Below, piece by piece: positions 34,544 through 41,784 of a stretch of DNA of 45,100 bases. The notes beneath the pieces are model-generated. The model saw only the letters and a program-made list of their open reading frames with translations. It did no database searches and was not told where the DNA came from. The stretch's first letter is position 1; each line of letters begins with the position of its first letter. This stretch comes from DAISJD01 sp036821645. GTDB lineage: Bacteria; Pseudomonadota; Alphaproteobacteria; ATCC43930; CGMCC-115725. The stretch covers positions 1-45,100 of the forward strand of contig DAISJD010000010.1 of the NCBI GenBank assembly GCA_036821645.1, written 5' to 3'. A program made the position numbers and the translations under genes.

Positions 34544-35806
34544 TTAGGGTGCCGGACCAAAAATCAACGAGGCATTGGTACCGCCGAACCCGAAGGAATT
34601 GGAAAGCGCATAGCGCACCGGGCGTTCCTTGGCCGTGCAGGGCACCAAATCGATATCGCAACTTTCCGATGGGTTTTCGAGATTGAGCGTCGGCGGCACA
34701 ATCTGATCGCGCATGGCAAGGATACTATAGATCGCCTCAACGGCACCCGCCGCCCCCAAGAGATGGCCGATCGAGGATTTAGTCGACGACATGGACAAAC
34801 GATAGGCATCCGCCCCGAAGACGGTTTTGACGGCATTGACCTCGATCTCATCACCCATTGGCGTCGACGTGCCATGGGCGTTGATATAATCGATCTGATC
34901 TGGGTTCAACCCGGCCCGTTTTAAAGCCGCCGCCATGGACCGGCGCGCGCCACTGCCATCTTCGGACGGCGACGTGACGTGATACGCATCGCCCGCCATG
35001 CCATAGCCGATGACTTCAGCATAGATCTTGGCACCGCGTTTTTTGGCGTGTTCCAACTCTTCAAGGACGAGAATGCCGGCACCCTCGCCCATGACAAAAC
35101 CATCGCGATCCCGGTCGAACGGCCGCGAACCACGGGTGGGGGTCTCGTTGAAATTCGTCGACAACGCGCGGGCGGCGGCAAATCCGGCCAATCCGATCCG
35201 GCAGATTGCGGCTTCCGCCCCGCCGCAGACCATGACATCGGCATCATCAAGGGCGATGATCCGGGCGGCGTCGCCAATCGCGTGCGCCCCTGTGGAACAA
35301 GCCGTTACCACCGCATGGTTCGGCCCCTTGAATCCGAACCGGATCGATACTTGACCGGATGCCAAATTGATGAGGCATGATGGGATGAAAAATGGGCTGA
35401 CCCGACGCGGGCCGCGCTCGTGCAGGGTAATCGCCGTGTCGGCAATACCGCCCAAACCGCCGATACCGGACCCGATCATCACACCGGTGCGAAATTGCTG
35501 TTCTTCGGTATCGGCCTTCCAGCCCGAATCATCCACAGCCATTTGTGAGGCGGCCAAGGCGAAGGTGATGAAAGGCTCTATTTTACGCTGATCTTTTGGT
35601 GCAACCCAATCGTCGGCGGTGAAGAGGTGATTCGCCGTCGGACCAACCGGAACGTTGCCAGCAATTTTGACCGGCAAATCAGAAACATCGATGGATTCGA
35701 TCGATCGAATCCCAGACTGCCCCGCCAAAAGAGCCTGCCAATTATGCTCAATGCCGATACCGTGGGGGGTGACTAGACCGATTCCGGTGATTACGACGCG
35801 TCTCAT
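34544..35806 (-). CDS. fabF: 3-oxoacyl-ACP synthase II (FabF)
   Basis: FabF elongates acyl-ACP with malonyl-ACP in fatty-acid synthesis. The 420-residue condensing enzyme has the Cys-His-His triad: Cys170 in VVTACSTGAHAIGDA, His311 in INAHGTSTPMGD, and His348 in SSIGHLLGAAG, with Lys343 nearby. The C-terminal NSFGFGGTNASLIF is conserved. It starts at ATG 35806 and follows acpP after a 192-base gap with two hairpins. Confidence 0.97.
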   Translation of the reverse strand: MRRVVITGIGLVTPHGIGIEHNWQALLAGQSGIRSIESIDVSDLPVKIAGNVPVGPTANHLFTADDWVAPKDQRKIEPFITFALAASQMAVDDSGWKADTEEQQFRTGVMIGSGIGGLGGIADTAITLHERGPRRVSPFFIPSCLINLASGQVSIRFGFKGPNHAVVTACSTGAHAIGDAARIIALDDADVMVCGGAEAAICRIGLAGFAAARALSTNFNETPTRGSRPFDRDRDGFVMGEGAGILVLEELEHAKKRGAKIYAEVIGYGMAGDAYHVTSPSEDGSGARRSMAAALKRAGLNPDQIDYINAHGTSTPMGDEIEVNAVKTVFGADAYRLSMSSTKSSIGHLLGAAGAVEAIYSILAMRDQIVPPTLNLENPSESCDIDLVPCTAKERPVRYALSNSFGFGGTNASLIFGPAP

Positions 35807-35921
35807 ACCCGTTCACTAATCCTCATTTGGCCGCAATTGCGAACAATCTAGTCCGAAATGACGGCAATTGACGAGAAACTCGCGTTGCCAGAATTTGGCG
35901 CAATACACCGAAGATGAAGAC

Positions 35922-35945
35922 GATTCCCCCATCAGGAAGGGAATC
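35922..35945 (-). promoter_or_regulatory. Hairpin in the acpP-fabF gap, fabF-proximal
   Basis: GATTCCC (35922-35928) pairs with GGGAATC (35939-35945), a 7-bp stem with a 10-base loop. It is in the transcribed gap between acpP and fabF. No T-run follows, so a role in RNA stability or partial attenuation is an inference. Confidence 0.5.
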
Positions 35946-35966
35946 GCCGCCATAAACGATGGATAC

Positions 35967-35990
35967 CCGCCACGCTTCGGCGCGTGGCGG
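35967..35990 (-). terminator. GC-rich hairpin just after acpP
   Basis: CCGCCACGC (35967-35975) pairs with GCGTGGCGG (35982-35990), a 9-bp perfect stem with a 6-base loop, 9 bases after the acpP stop. In the acpP direction the run after it is GTATCCATCG, which is not T-rich; on the opposite strand six T follow. It probably marks a partial terminator or 3'-end protection, so that acpP is expressed above fabF. Confidence 0.6.
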
Positions 35991-35998
35991 AGACTTTT

Positions 35999-36232
35999 TT
36001 ACGAATTCGCTTCGATAAAGGTCACGGCATCCTTGACCGTGATGATCTTTTCAGCGGCTTCGTCAGGAATTTCGCAGCCGAACTCTTCTTCGAACGCCAT
36101 GACCAACTCGACCGTATCGAGGCTGTCGGCGCCAAGATCATCAATGAAGCTGGCGTTTTCTGTCACCTTCGCTTCGTCAACGCCAAGATGCTCAACAACG
36201 ATCTTCTTAACGCGTTCGGCAATGTCACTCAT
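35999..36232 (-). CDS. acpP: Acyl carrier protein
   Basis: The 77-residue acidic carrier protein holds the growing acyl chain on a phosphopantetheine attached to Ser37 in the motif GADSLDTVELVMAFEEEF. The sequence is otherwise standard for AcpP. The ATG at 36232 follows GAGGA. It sits between fabG and fabF but with large gaps on both sides (382 and 192 bases), and so probably has its own promoter. Confidence 0.98.
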   Translation of the reverse strand: MSDIAERVKKIVVEHLGVDEAKVTENASFIDDLGADSLDTVELVMAFEEEFGCEIPDEAAEKIITVKDAVTFIEANS

Positions 36233-36382
36233 GTTTTTGTCCTCGACAGATTTGAATGATCGGATGTGGGGGTTGGCTCAAAACTCAAACGAGCAACCAC
36301 AGTGACGGTACGCAATTCCCAAAGCGAACACCTGTAGCGATCGTTCACACAGCGCAAAACACCGCACTAAGCGTGCACCATA

Positions 36383-36411
36383 GGCATAAACTCGCGGACA
36401 CACCATGACAA
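36383..36411 (-). promoter_or_regulatory. Candidate acpP promoter
   Basis: On the minus strand TTGTCA (36411-36406) is followed after 17 bases by TATGCC (36388-36383). The -35 is a good match, the -10 only fair. The start of transcription would be near 36376, about 145 bases before acpP. Confidence 0.33.
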
Positions 36412-36516
36412 TCCTACGCAGCAAAGCCATGTCACCCGGTTTTCCTGTCATCTCTCGCAATCAGTCGATTGGGGTTTACCGCGCTCGAACTGACTCCGCC
36501 ATTTGACTGGAGGTGG

Positions 36517-36540
36517 GGTGCCTTATCACAGATCAAGGCA
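36517..36540 (-). repeat. Inverted repeat downstream of fabG
   Basis: GTGCCTT (36517-36523) and AAGGCAC (36534-36540) form a 7-bp stem with a 10-base loop, about 75 bases after the fabG stop. Nearby TTAAAC-CC-GTTTAA (36585-36598) is a shorter palindrome followed, on the fabG strand, by TTTT. Either could end or stabilise the fabG transcript. Confidence 0.5.
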
Positions 36541-36614
36541 CAACACCAGAGGGGCTGTGACGGCGTAGGACCGTTCACGGCAAAATTAAACCCGTTTAAC
36601 GCCATAAATCCAGA

Positions 36615-37352
36615 TTACGGCATCAACAAACCACCATTGACATGCAGTGTCTGACCTGTGACGTAAGCCGCCTCGTTCGAGGCGAGATAAAGCACCGATG
36701 CCGCAATATCGTCCGGTTGACCGAGTTTTCCGACCGGCACCGACTGTAAGATGCGATCGCGCTGGGCCTCATTCAAGGCCCCGGTCATCGGTGTTTCGAT
36801 AAAACCGGGTGCGACGCAATTTACGGTAATCCCACGAGTCGCTACTTCTTGCGCCAAGGATTTACTCATGCCGATGAGGCCGGCCTTCGAGGCGCAATAA
36901 TTCATCTGCCCAGGATTGCCCGAAACACCCACCACCGAGGTGATCGAAATGATCCGACCGTGGCGTTGCTTCATCATGCCCTTCAAACTTGCCCGCATCA
37001 ACCGGAAGGCGGCGGTCAGATTGACCTCGATCACGGCGGCCCAATCTTCATCCTTCATCCGCATGGCAAGACCGTCGCGCGTGAGCCCGGCATTATTGAT
37101 CAGAATGTCGAGTTTGCCCATCTCGCTCTCGGCACGCTTGACCAACAGATCGCCCGTCGCGGGGTCGCTGAGATCGGCTGCGACGGCAAGAGCGCGGGGG
37201 CCGAGGTCGCTCACCAATTGGTCGAGAACCGCAATCCGCGTGCCCGCACACAGGACGGTAGCACCAGCCCCGTGTAGAGCGCGGGCAATGCTGCCGCCAA
37301 TGCCTCCGGTAGCCCCGGTTACAAGGGCAGTTTTTCCTGTTAAATCAAACAT
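36615..37352 (-). CDS. fabG: 3-oxoacyl-ACP reductase (FabG)
   Basis: FabG reduces 3-oxoacyl-ACP with NADPH. The 245-residue short-chain dehydrogenase shows TGATGGIG (12-19), NNAG (86-89), the catalytic Ser139, Tyr152 and Lys156 (NYCASK), and the family end YVTGQTLHVNGGLLMP. The position next to fabD and acpP makes it the fatty-acid enzyme rather than another SDR. It starts at ATG 37352, 55 bases after fabD. Confidence 0.97.
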   Translation of the reverse strand: MFDLTGKTALVTGATGGIGGSIARALHGAGATVLCAGTRIAVLDQLVSDLGPRALAVAADLSDPATGDLLVKRAESEMGKLDILINNAGLTRDGLAMRMKDEDWAAVIEVNLTAAFRLMRASLKGMMKQRHGRIISITSVVGVSGNPGQMNYCASKAGLIGMSKSLAQEVATRGITVNCVAPGFIETPMTGALNEAQRDRILQSVPVGKLGQPDDIAASVLYLASNEAAYVTGQTLHVNGGLLMP

Positions 37353-37407
37353 AATCTATAAAATCCCAAGCAAAAATCTGTGACAAGGCGCACACTTAAG
37401 GCCCGGT

Positions 37408-38358
37408 TTAGACGGTGGCAAGGAAGGACTCGACATCGGCTGGCGTGCCAACGGAACGCACGGCGATTTCCTTATCGATGCGCTTGACGAGGCCGGCCAA
37501 GACTTTACCGACCCCGATCTCGACGATTTCGGTCACACCGGCTTCTTTCATGGCGAGGATCGTTTCACGCCACCGCACCATGCCGGTCACTTGCTGCACC
37601 AAAAGGGTGCGGATCAGGGCCGGATCGCGCACGGGGGATGCCGTCACGTTGGCAATCACCGGTATGACGGGGACGCCGAGATCGTGATGGGTCAGGGCTT
37701 CTTCCATCACCGTCGCCGCCGGTTGCATCAGAGGCGAGTGGAACGGCGCACTGACCGGCAGCATGACCGACTTTTTGAAACCCCGTTCAGCCCCGAGCGC
37801 AACCGCTTTTTCCACGGCTTCGCGATGACCGCTCATGACGAGCTGACCGCCGCCATTATCGTTGGCGACGGCACAAACCAGCCCCGTTTCCCGCGCGGCG
37901 TCGGCTGCGATCGCGGCCCCGGCTTCGGGATCGATGCCAAGAATGGCGGCCATCGTTCCAACCCCGACCGGCACTGCCGCCTGCATCGCCTGACCGCGCT
38001 TGCGCACAAGACGCACCCCATCGGCAAGCGCCATCGTACGAACGGCGGTTAGGGCCGAATATTCCCCAAGCGAATGCCCTGCTGCGAACGCAGCCCCGCC
38101 TGCAACGTCGAACCCCCCCTCGACCGCCAAAACGCGCATCACGGCAAGACTGGCCGTCAGCAAGGCGGGCTGCGCATTTTCCGTCAAGGTCAAGGTTTCG
38201 ATCGGCCCTTCGGCCATCAGACGCGAAAGATGGTCGCCCAACGCGTCATCCGCCTCTTGGATGACCTCCCGCGCCGATGCAAAAGCCGCTGCGAGTTCCC
38301 CCGCCATGCCGACGACTTGCGATCCCTGCCCCGGAAATACCAACGCTCGCTTGCTCAC
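37408..38358 (-). CDS. fabD: Malonyl-CoA:ACP transacylase (FabD)
   Basis: FabD transfers malonyl from CoA to ACP. The sequence has FPGQGSQVVGM near the start, the nucleophilic Ser96 in GHSLGEYSA, and His207 in SAPFHSPLM. I choose GTG 38358 as start (316 residues, VSKRALVFPGQGSQ), which matches the usual family N-terminus and has AAGGGG six bases upstream. An in-frame ATG at 38373 would add five residues but overlaps that ribosome site. The gene heads the cluster fabD-fabG-acpP-fabF-mltG and is divergent from rpsF. Confidence 0.95.
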   Translation of the reverse strand: MSKRALVFPGQGSQVVGMAGELAAAFASAREVIQEADDALGDHLSRLMAEGPIETLTLTENAQPALLTASLAVMRVLAVEGGFDVAGGAAFAAGHSLGEYSALTAVRTMALADGVRLVRKRGQAMQAAVPVGVGTMAAILGIDPEAGAAIAADAARETGLVCAVANDNGGGQLVMSGHREAVEKAVALGAERGFKKSVMLPVSAPFHSPLMQPAATVMEEALTHHDLGVPVIPVIANVTASPVRDPALIRTLLVQQVTGMVRWRETILAMKEAGVTEIVEIGVGKVLAGLVKRIDKEIAVRSVGTPADVESFLATV

Positions 38359-38402
38359 TAGAATCCCCTTCATCCGTGATCGTTACCGTGTCAAAAAAGC
38401 GT

Positions 38403-38411
38403 CTTATAGCA
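38403..38411 (-). promoter_or_regulatory. Candidate extended -10 promoter for fabD
   Basis: On the minus strand TGCTATAAG (38411-38403) is an extended -10 element (TGn plus TATAAG). The -35 region is poor, as is usual for extended -10 promoters. Transcription would start near 38396, leaving about 38 bases before the GTG start. Confidence 0.4.
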
Positions 38412-38513
38412 GACCGATCCATAAAGGATAGGCCAGCGATGATGCGCGTGCCGCTTTTCAGCCAAAAATCGCCGCAGCCGAGCTGGTTTGCAGCATGTTT
38501 TCCGTCTCCGCCC

Positions 38514-38541
38514 TTGCGATACGAAGCAGAATGTGTATAGT
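38514..38541 (+). promoter_or_regulatory. Sigma-70-type promoter for the rpsF operon
   Basis: TTGCGA (38514-38519) and TATAGT (38536-38541) are separated by 16 bases, both good matches to the housekeeping consensus. The start of transcription would be near 38548, which gives a leader of about 120 bases before rpsF. Confidence 0.6.
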
Positions 38542-38603
38542 CCGCCGACGCGACTCCTTGCCGATTCCCGGTAGCGCCTTTTGACGCATAAAGGATCGGC
38601 TAA

Positions 38604-38642
38604 GACCCGTCTCCATGATCGAATAGGTCGATCAATCGGGTC
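38604..38642 (+). promoter_or_regulatory. Nested hairpin in the rpsF leader
   Basis: An inner stem TGATCGA/TCGATCA (38616-38622 and 38628-38634, 5-base loop) sits inside an outer stem GACCCG/CGGGTC (38604-38609 and 38637-38642), with a 6-base internal loop on the left and 2 bases on the right. The structure ends about 10 bases before the AAGGGG ribosome site of rpsF (38653-38658). In many bacteria the S6:S18 complex binds the rpsF leader and represses its own operon. I did not confirm the known binding sequence here, so that role is an inference. Confidence 0.5.
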
Positions 38643-38668
38643 AGTGAGCCATAAGGGGTTTTAGATAA

Positions 38669-39079
38669 ATGTCGTTTTACGAGTGTGTGCTGCTCGCTCG
38701 ACAGGATATTTCGAGCGCGCAGGTCGAGGCCTTGCTGGATACGTTTTCGACCTTGATCGCCGAGAATGGCGGCACGGTCACGAAGCGTGAATATTGGGGC
38801 CTGAAGAATATCGCCTATCGGGTTCGCAAGAACCGCAAGGCGCATTATGCCCTGCTCAACATCGATGCGCCGTCCGCCGCCGTCAAGGAAATGGAACGCA
38901 CGATGGGCATCAACGAAGATATCCTGCGCTTTATGACCATCCGTGTGGATGCGTTGGAAGAAGGCCCCTCTGCCGCCATGCAGGGACGCGGGACGCGGGA
39001 TGAACAACGTCCCCGGCGCGGTTTTGGCGAACGGTCCAACGATCGCGGTGATCGCGGCGGCATCGGAGCAATGGAGTAA
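38669..39079 (+). CDS. rpsF: 30S ribosomal protein S6
   Basis: S6 binds S18 on the platform of the small subunit. The 136-residue protein begins MSFYECVLLARQDISSAQVEAL and has the family segments YWGLKNIAYRVRKNRKAHYALLNID and RTMGINEDILRFMTIRVD. The last 35 or so residues form an Arg/Gly/Asp-rich tail (RGTRDEQRPRRGFGERSNDRGDRGG). Tails of varied length are common in alphaproteobacterial S6. Its stop overlaps the rpsR start by one base (TAATG). Confidence 0.97.
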   Translation: MSFYECVLLARQDISSAQVEALLDTFSTLIAENGGTVTKREYWGLKNIAYRVRKNRKAHYALLNIDAPSAAVKEMERTMGINEDILRFMTIRVDALEEGPSAAMQGRGTRDEQRPRRGFGERSNDRGDRGGIGAME

Positions 39080-39155
39080 TGCGCAACATGGAACGTGGAA
39101 ATGATCGCATGGGCGATCGCGGCGGCCCCGGTGGTGATCGCGGTGACCGCGGCGG
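39041..39155 (+). repeat. Near-identical 20-bp repeat in rpsF tail and rpsR head
   Basis: The 20 bases at 39041-39060 and at 39136-39155 match at 19 positions. Both are read so as to encode Asp-Arg-Gly-Asp-Arg-Gly-Gly, once in the S6 tail and once in the S18 N-terminal extension. The two copies are 95 bases apart across the gene junction. Confidence 0.8.
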
Positions 39156-39405
39156 CGAAGGCGGGGCACCCCGCACGGCGACCCGTCGTCCGTTTTTTCG
39201 TCGGCACAAGACCTGTCCTTTTTCAGGCCCCAATGCCCCGAAGATTGATTATAAAGATGTGAAGCTGTTGCAGCGGTTCATTTCTGAACGTGGCAAGATT
39301 GTGCCGAGCCGGATTACCGCCGTGTCGGCCAAGAAGCAACGCGAATTGGCGCAAGCCATCAAGCGCGCCCGCTTCCTCGGTCTCTTGCCTTACATCATCA
39401 AGTAA
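39079..39405 (+). CDS. rpsR: 30S ribosomal protein S18
   Basis: S18 pairs with S6 on the ribosome platform. The conserved core begins at about residue 37 with RRPFFRRHKTCPFSG and runs through KIDYKDVKLLQRFISERGKIVPSRITAVSAKKQRELAQAIKRARFLGLLPYI. It is preceded by an extension of about 35 residues, MRNMERGNDRMGDRGGPGGDRGDRGGEGG, which is not usual for S18 and closely resembles the S6 tail. Internal Met at 4 and 11 could also be starts, but GGAG about nine bases before 39079 favours the first. Confidence 0.96.
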   Translation: MRNMERGNDRMGDRGGPGGDRGDRGGEGGAPRTATRRPFFRRHKTCPFSGPNAPKIDYKDVKLLQRFISERGKIVPSRITAVSAKKQRELAQAIKRARFLGLLPYIIK

Positions 39406-39468
39406 TTCGGGTGGGTCAGGCAAAACAGCCCGTTCAGTCGGGCCGTTTTCAGGCCAGGGAGAAAGAAT

Positions 39469-40017
39469 ATGGTTGATATCATCCTGCTGGAACGGGTGGA
39501 AAACCTGGGTCAGATGGGTCAGGTCGTGAAGGTAAAGCCCGGCTTTGCCCGCAATTTCCTGTTGCCGCAGCGCAAGGCCCTGCGCGCAACCAAGGAAAAC
39601 CTGAAATATTTTGAATCGCAACGCGCCCAGCTCGAAGCGAACAACCTGCGTCTGCGTGGCGAGGCGGAAGTCGTCGCCAAGCAAATGGACGGTATCAAGG
39701 TTGTGGTCGTCCGTCAGGCCGCCGAAACGGGCGTGCTTTACGGGTCGGTTTCCGGGCGCGACATCGGCGAGGCCATCACCGAGGCAGGCTTCACGGTTCA
39801 GCGCCGTCAGGTCGTCCTCGACATTCCGATCAAGACCTTAGGTTTGCATACGGTGAAGGTCGTTCTGCATCCAGAAGTGTCGATCCAAGTTGTGGTCAAT
39901 GTCGCCCAATCCGCCGAAGAAGCCGCAGCCCAACTGCGCCGCCTCGAAGGTGAACCGGTCGCCGAAGAAGAAGCCGCTGTCGAAGACGTCGCCGAAACCG
40001 AAGAATCCGACGCATAA
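39469..40017 (+). CDS. rplI: 50S ribosomal protein L9
   Basis: L9 binds 23S rRNA domain V and spans between ribosomes. The 182-residue protein has the N-terminal rRNA-binding domain with ILLERVENLGQMGQVVKVKPGFARNFLLPQ, a connecting helix, and the C-terminal domain. An acidic tail of about 30 residues (VAEEEAAVEDVAETEESDA) extends beyond the usual 150-residue length. GGGAG precedes the ATG at 39469. It is the last gene of the rpsF operon. Confidence 0.97.
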   Translation: MVDIILLERVENLGQMGQVVKVKPGFARNFLLPQRKALRATKENLKYFESQRAQLEANNLRLRGEAEVVAKQMDGIKVVVVRQAAETGVLYGSVSGRDIGEAITEAGFTVQRRQVVLDIPIKTLGLHTVKVVLHPEVSIQVVVNVAQSAEEAAAQLRRLEGEPVAEEEAAVEDVAETEESDA

Positions 40018-40343
40018 TTTTGCGATCGCATGACTTTGGTCATTGGTGAAGCGTCGGCAACGAGCGTTCTTTAAATATCTTGGAAAGCCAACGGATCATC
40101 CGGTTCGTTGGCTTTCCTATTAGGGTCTGGCCGTGACCGCATTGTTTTCCACCCGGTTCGGTACAAGCTCGGTTGCCATGCATTTTCCAACGATACCATG
40201 GCGACCGGCCGCTCTTGTTATCTGACGGTAAGTTTGTCATGGTCCGCCTGTTGGCTGTATCGATGCCCGTCGCAACGACCCTCGTTACGCAGATCTCAAG
40301 GGCGCGTGATCGTGGTGCCTCGACAAGTTAGGGAGATTTTTGC
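40018..40343. other. Gap between rplI and cfa
   Basis: The 326-base gap holds the rpsF-operon terminator at 40082-40117 and, nearer to cfa, the region where the cfa promoter must lie. I see pairs such as TTGCCA (40172-40177) with TACCAT (40193-40198) but the 15-base spacing is short, so no promoter is called. GGGAG at 40331-40335 serves as ribosome site for cfa. No small gene is evident. Confidence 0.55.
40082..40117 (+). terminator. Terminator of the rpsF-rpsR-rplI operon
   Basis: GGAAAGCCAACG (40082-40093) pairs with CGTTGGCTTTCC (40106-40117), a perfect 12-bp stem with a 12-base loop that can itself partly pair. It is 65 bases after the rplI stop. The T-run after it is weak (TATTAG). Confidence 0.78.
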
Positions 40344-41582
40344 ATGATCTTGGCCCATTTGATGCGGCAATTCATTCGCCATGGCACGCTTGGCCTCATT
40401 GACGCCACCGGCCAAAAGCATGTTTTCGGCGGCCTGCCCGGCCCGAAGGCGACGATGCGCCTGCATGACAAGGCCCTGCATCGCAAGATCTTCCTCAATC
40501 CGCGCCTATCGATCGGCGAGGCCTATATGGATGGAACCTTGACCATCGAAGAAGGCACGCTGCACGACGTCTTGACCATTCTCATGGGCAATCTCATGGA
40601 TATGCCGCCGTCGGTGTTCACGCCGTTCGTGCGCGGTGTCGATGGCTGGTTGCGCCGCCTGCAACAATATAACCCGGTCGGCAAATCTCAGGCCAATGTT
40701 GCCCATCACTATGATCTGTCGGACGATTTGTACGATTTGTTCCTCGATGCGGACCGCCAATATTCCTGCGCCTATTTCCGCAGTCCCGACGATACGCTGG
40801 AACAGGCGCAACTGAATAAAAAACGCCATTTGGCCGCCAAACTCCAAATCAAGCCGGGCATGAAGGTCTTGGATATCGGGTCGGGATGGGGCGGCCTCGC
40901 CCTGTTTCTCGCCCAGGAAACCGGTGCCGACGTCACGGGTCTTACCCTTTCGGTCGAACAGCATAAACGCGCGACCGAAAGGGCCGCCGCCGCCGGTCTC
41001 AGCGACCGCGTTCGCTTTTTGATGCGCGATTATCGCGAAGAGACGGGGCGGTACGATCGGATCGTCTCGGTCGGGATGTTCGAACATGTAGGTGTTACGC
41101 ACTTTCAGACTTTTTTCAATAAAATCAGAGATTTGCTCACTGATGACGGCATCGGCGTGCTCCATGCCATCGGTCGGATGGACGGCCCCGGCACCACCAA
41201 TCCGTGGCTGCGCAAATATATATTCCCCGGTGGCTATTCCCCGGCCTTGAGCGAAGTGTTCGAGCCGATCGAAAAATCCATGCTGTGGGCAACCGATGTG
41301 GAAGTCTTGCGCCTGCATTACGCCATGACCCTGCGCCATTGGCACCAACGGTTCATGGCCAACTGGGATCGGGTCAAAGAACTCTATGACGAGCGTTTCT
41401 GTCGGATGTGGGACTTCTATCTGACCGGCTGTCAATGCAGCTTCGAGGTGCAGGGCCTGATGGTGTTTCAGATCCAATTGGCAAAGCGGGTCGATGCCGT
41501 TTCCCTTACGCGCGATTATATCGTCGATTGGGAACGCCAGAACGAAGACGCGCACCGCAAGGGCGCGATGAACGTCGCCTAA
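40344..41582 (+). CDS. cfa: Cyclopropane-fatty-acyl-phospholipid synthase
   Basis: The enzyme transfers a methylene from S-adenosylmethionine to the double bond of membrane phospholipid acyl chains. The 412-residue protein has the N-terminal lipid-binding domain (about 1-110), then ANVAHHYDLSDDLYDLFLD, QYSCAYF, the methyltransferase motif VLDIGSGWGGLALFLA (about 174-190), SVGMFEHVG, and the C-terminal WHQRF...RFCRMWDFYLTGCQCSFEVQGLMVFQIQLAK typical of Cfa. It is monocistronic, with its own terminator downstream. Confidence 0.95.
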   Translation: MILAHLMRQFIRHGTLGLIDATGQKHVFGGLPGPKATMRLHDKALHRKIFLNPRLSIGEAYMDGTLTIEEGTLHDVLTILMGNLMDMPPSVFTPFVRGVDGWLRRLQQYNPVGKSQANVAHHYDLSDDLYDLFLDADRQYSCAYFRSPDDTLEQAQLNKKRHLAAKLQIKPGMKVLDIGSGWGGLALFLAQETGADVTGLTLSVEQHKRATERAAAAGLSDRVRFLMRDYREETGRYDRIVSVGMFEHVGVTHFQTFFNKIRDLLTDDGIGVLHAIGRMDGPGTTNPWLRKYIFPGGYSPALSEVFEPIEKSMLWATDVEVLRLHYAMTLRHWHQRFMANWDRVKELYDERFCRMWDFYLTGCQCSFEVQGLMVFQIQLAKRVDAVSLTRDYIVDWERQNEDAHRKGAMNVA

Positions 41583-41592
41583 TGCCGGTTTC

Positions 41593-41638
41593 ATGGCTGT
41601 CCGGGGCTTGCCGCCGCAGGCCTCGGACAGCCATTTTT
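41593..41638 (+). terminator. Intrinsic terminator after cfa
   Basis: ATGGCTGTCCG (41593-41603) pairs with CGGACAGCCAT (41624-41634), and a further GGCTT/AGGCC pairing extends it inside. Five T (41634-41638) follow directly. It begins eleven bases after the cfa stop. Confidence 0.92.
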
Positions 41639-41784
41639 GCCTGTTATCGGCGTCTCGATGATCCGATGCGTGGTTTCGATGGATCAGAGAGCGATACTCT
41701 TGCCTATCAATCGATCGAATACGTCGGTACACTGGTCCATCGCGTAGACGCCTCAGGCACCCATCACACCCGATCCGAGACCGA

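Larger units (their letters stand above)
36233..36614. other. Gap between fabG and acpP, transcription signals only
   Basis: This 382-base gap has no protein frame that I would call a gene. Read on the minus strand it holds, in order after fabG, a small TTAAAC/GTTTAA palindrome, a 7-bp hairpin and a possible promoter for acpP, and then the ribosome site. It is unusually long for a gap inside the fab cluster. A small RNA cannot be excluded by eye. Confidence 0.55.

Noticed and set aside
40506..41732. Open frame of 408 codons on the minus strand opposite cfa
   Set aside because: The cfa protein on the plus strand is fully recognisable; the antisense frame crosses the cfa terminator and has no family resemblance.
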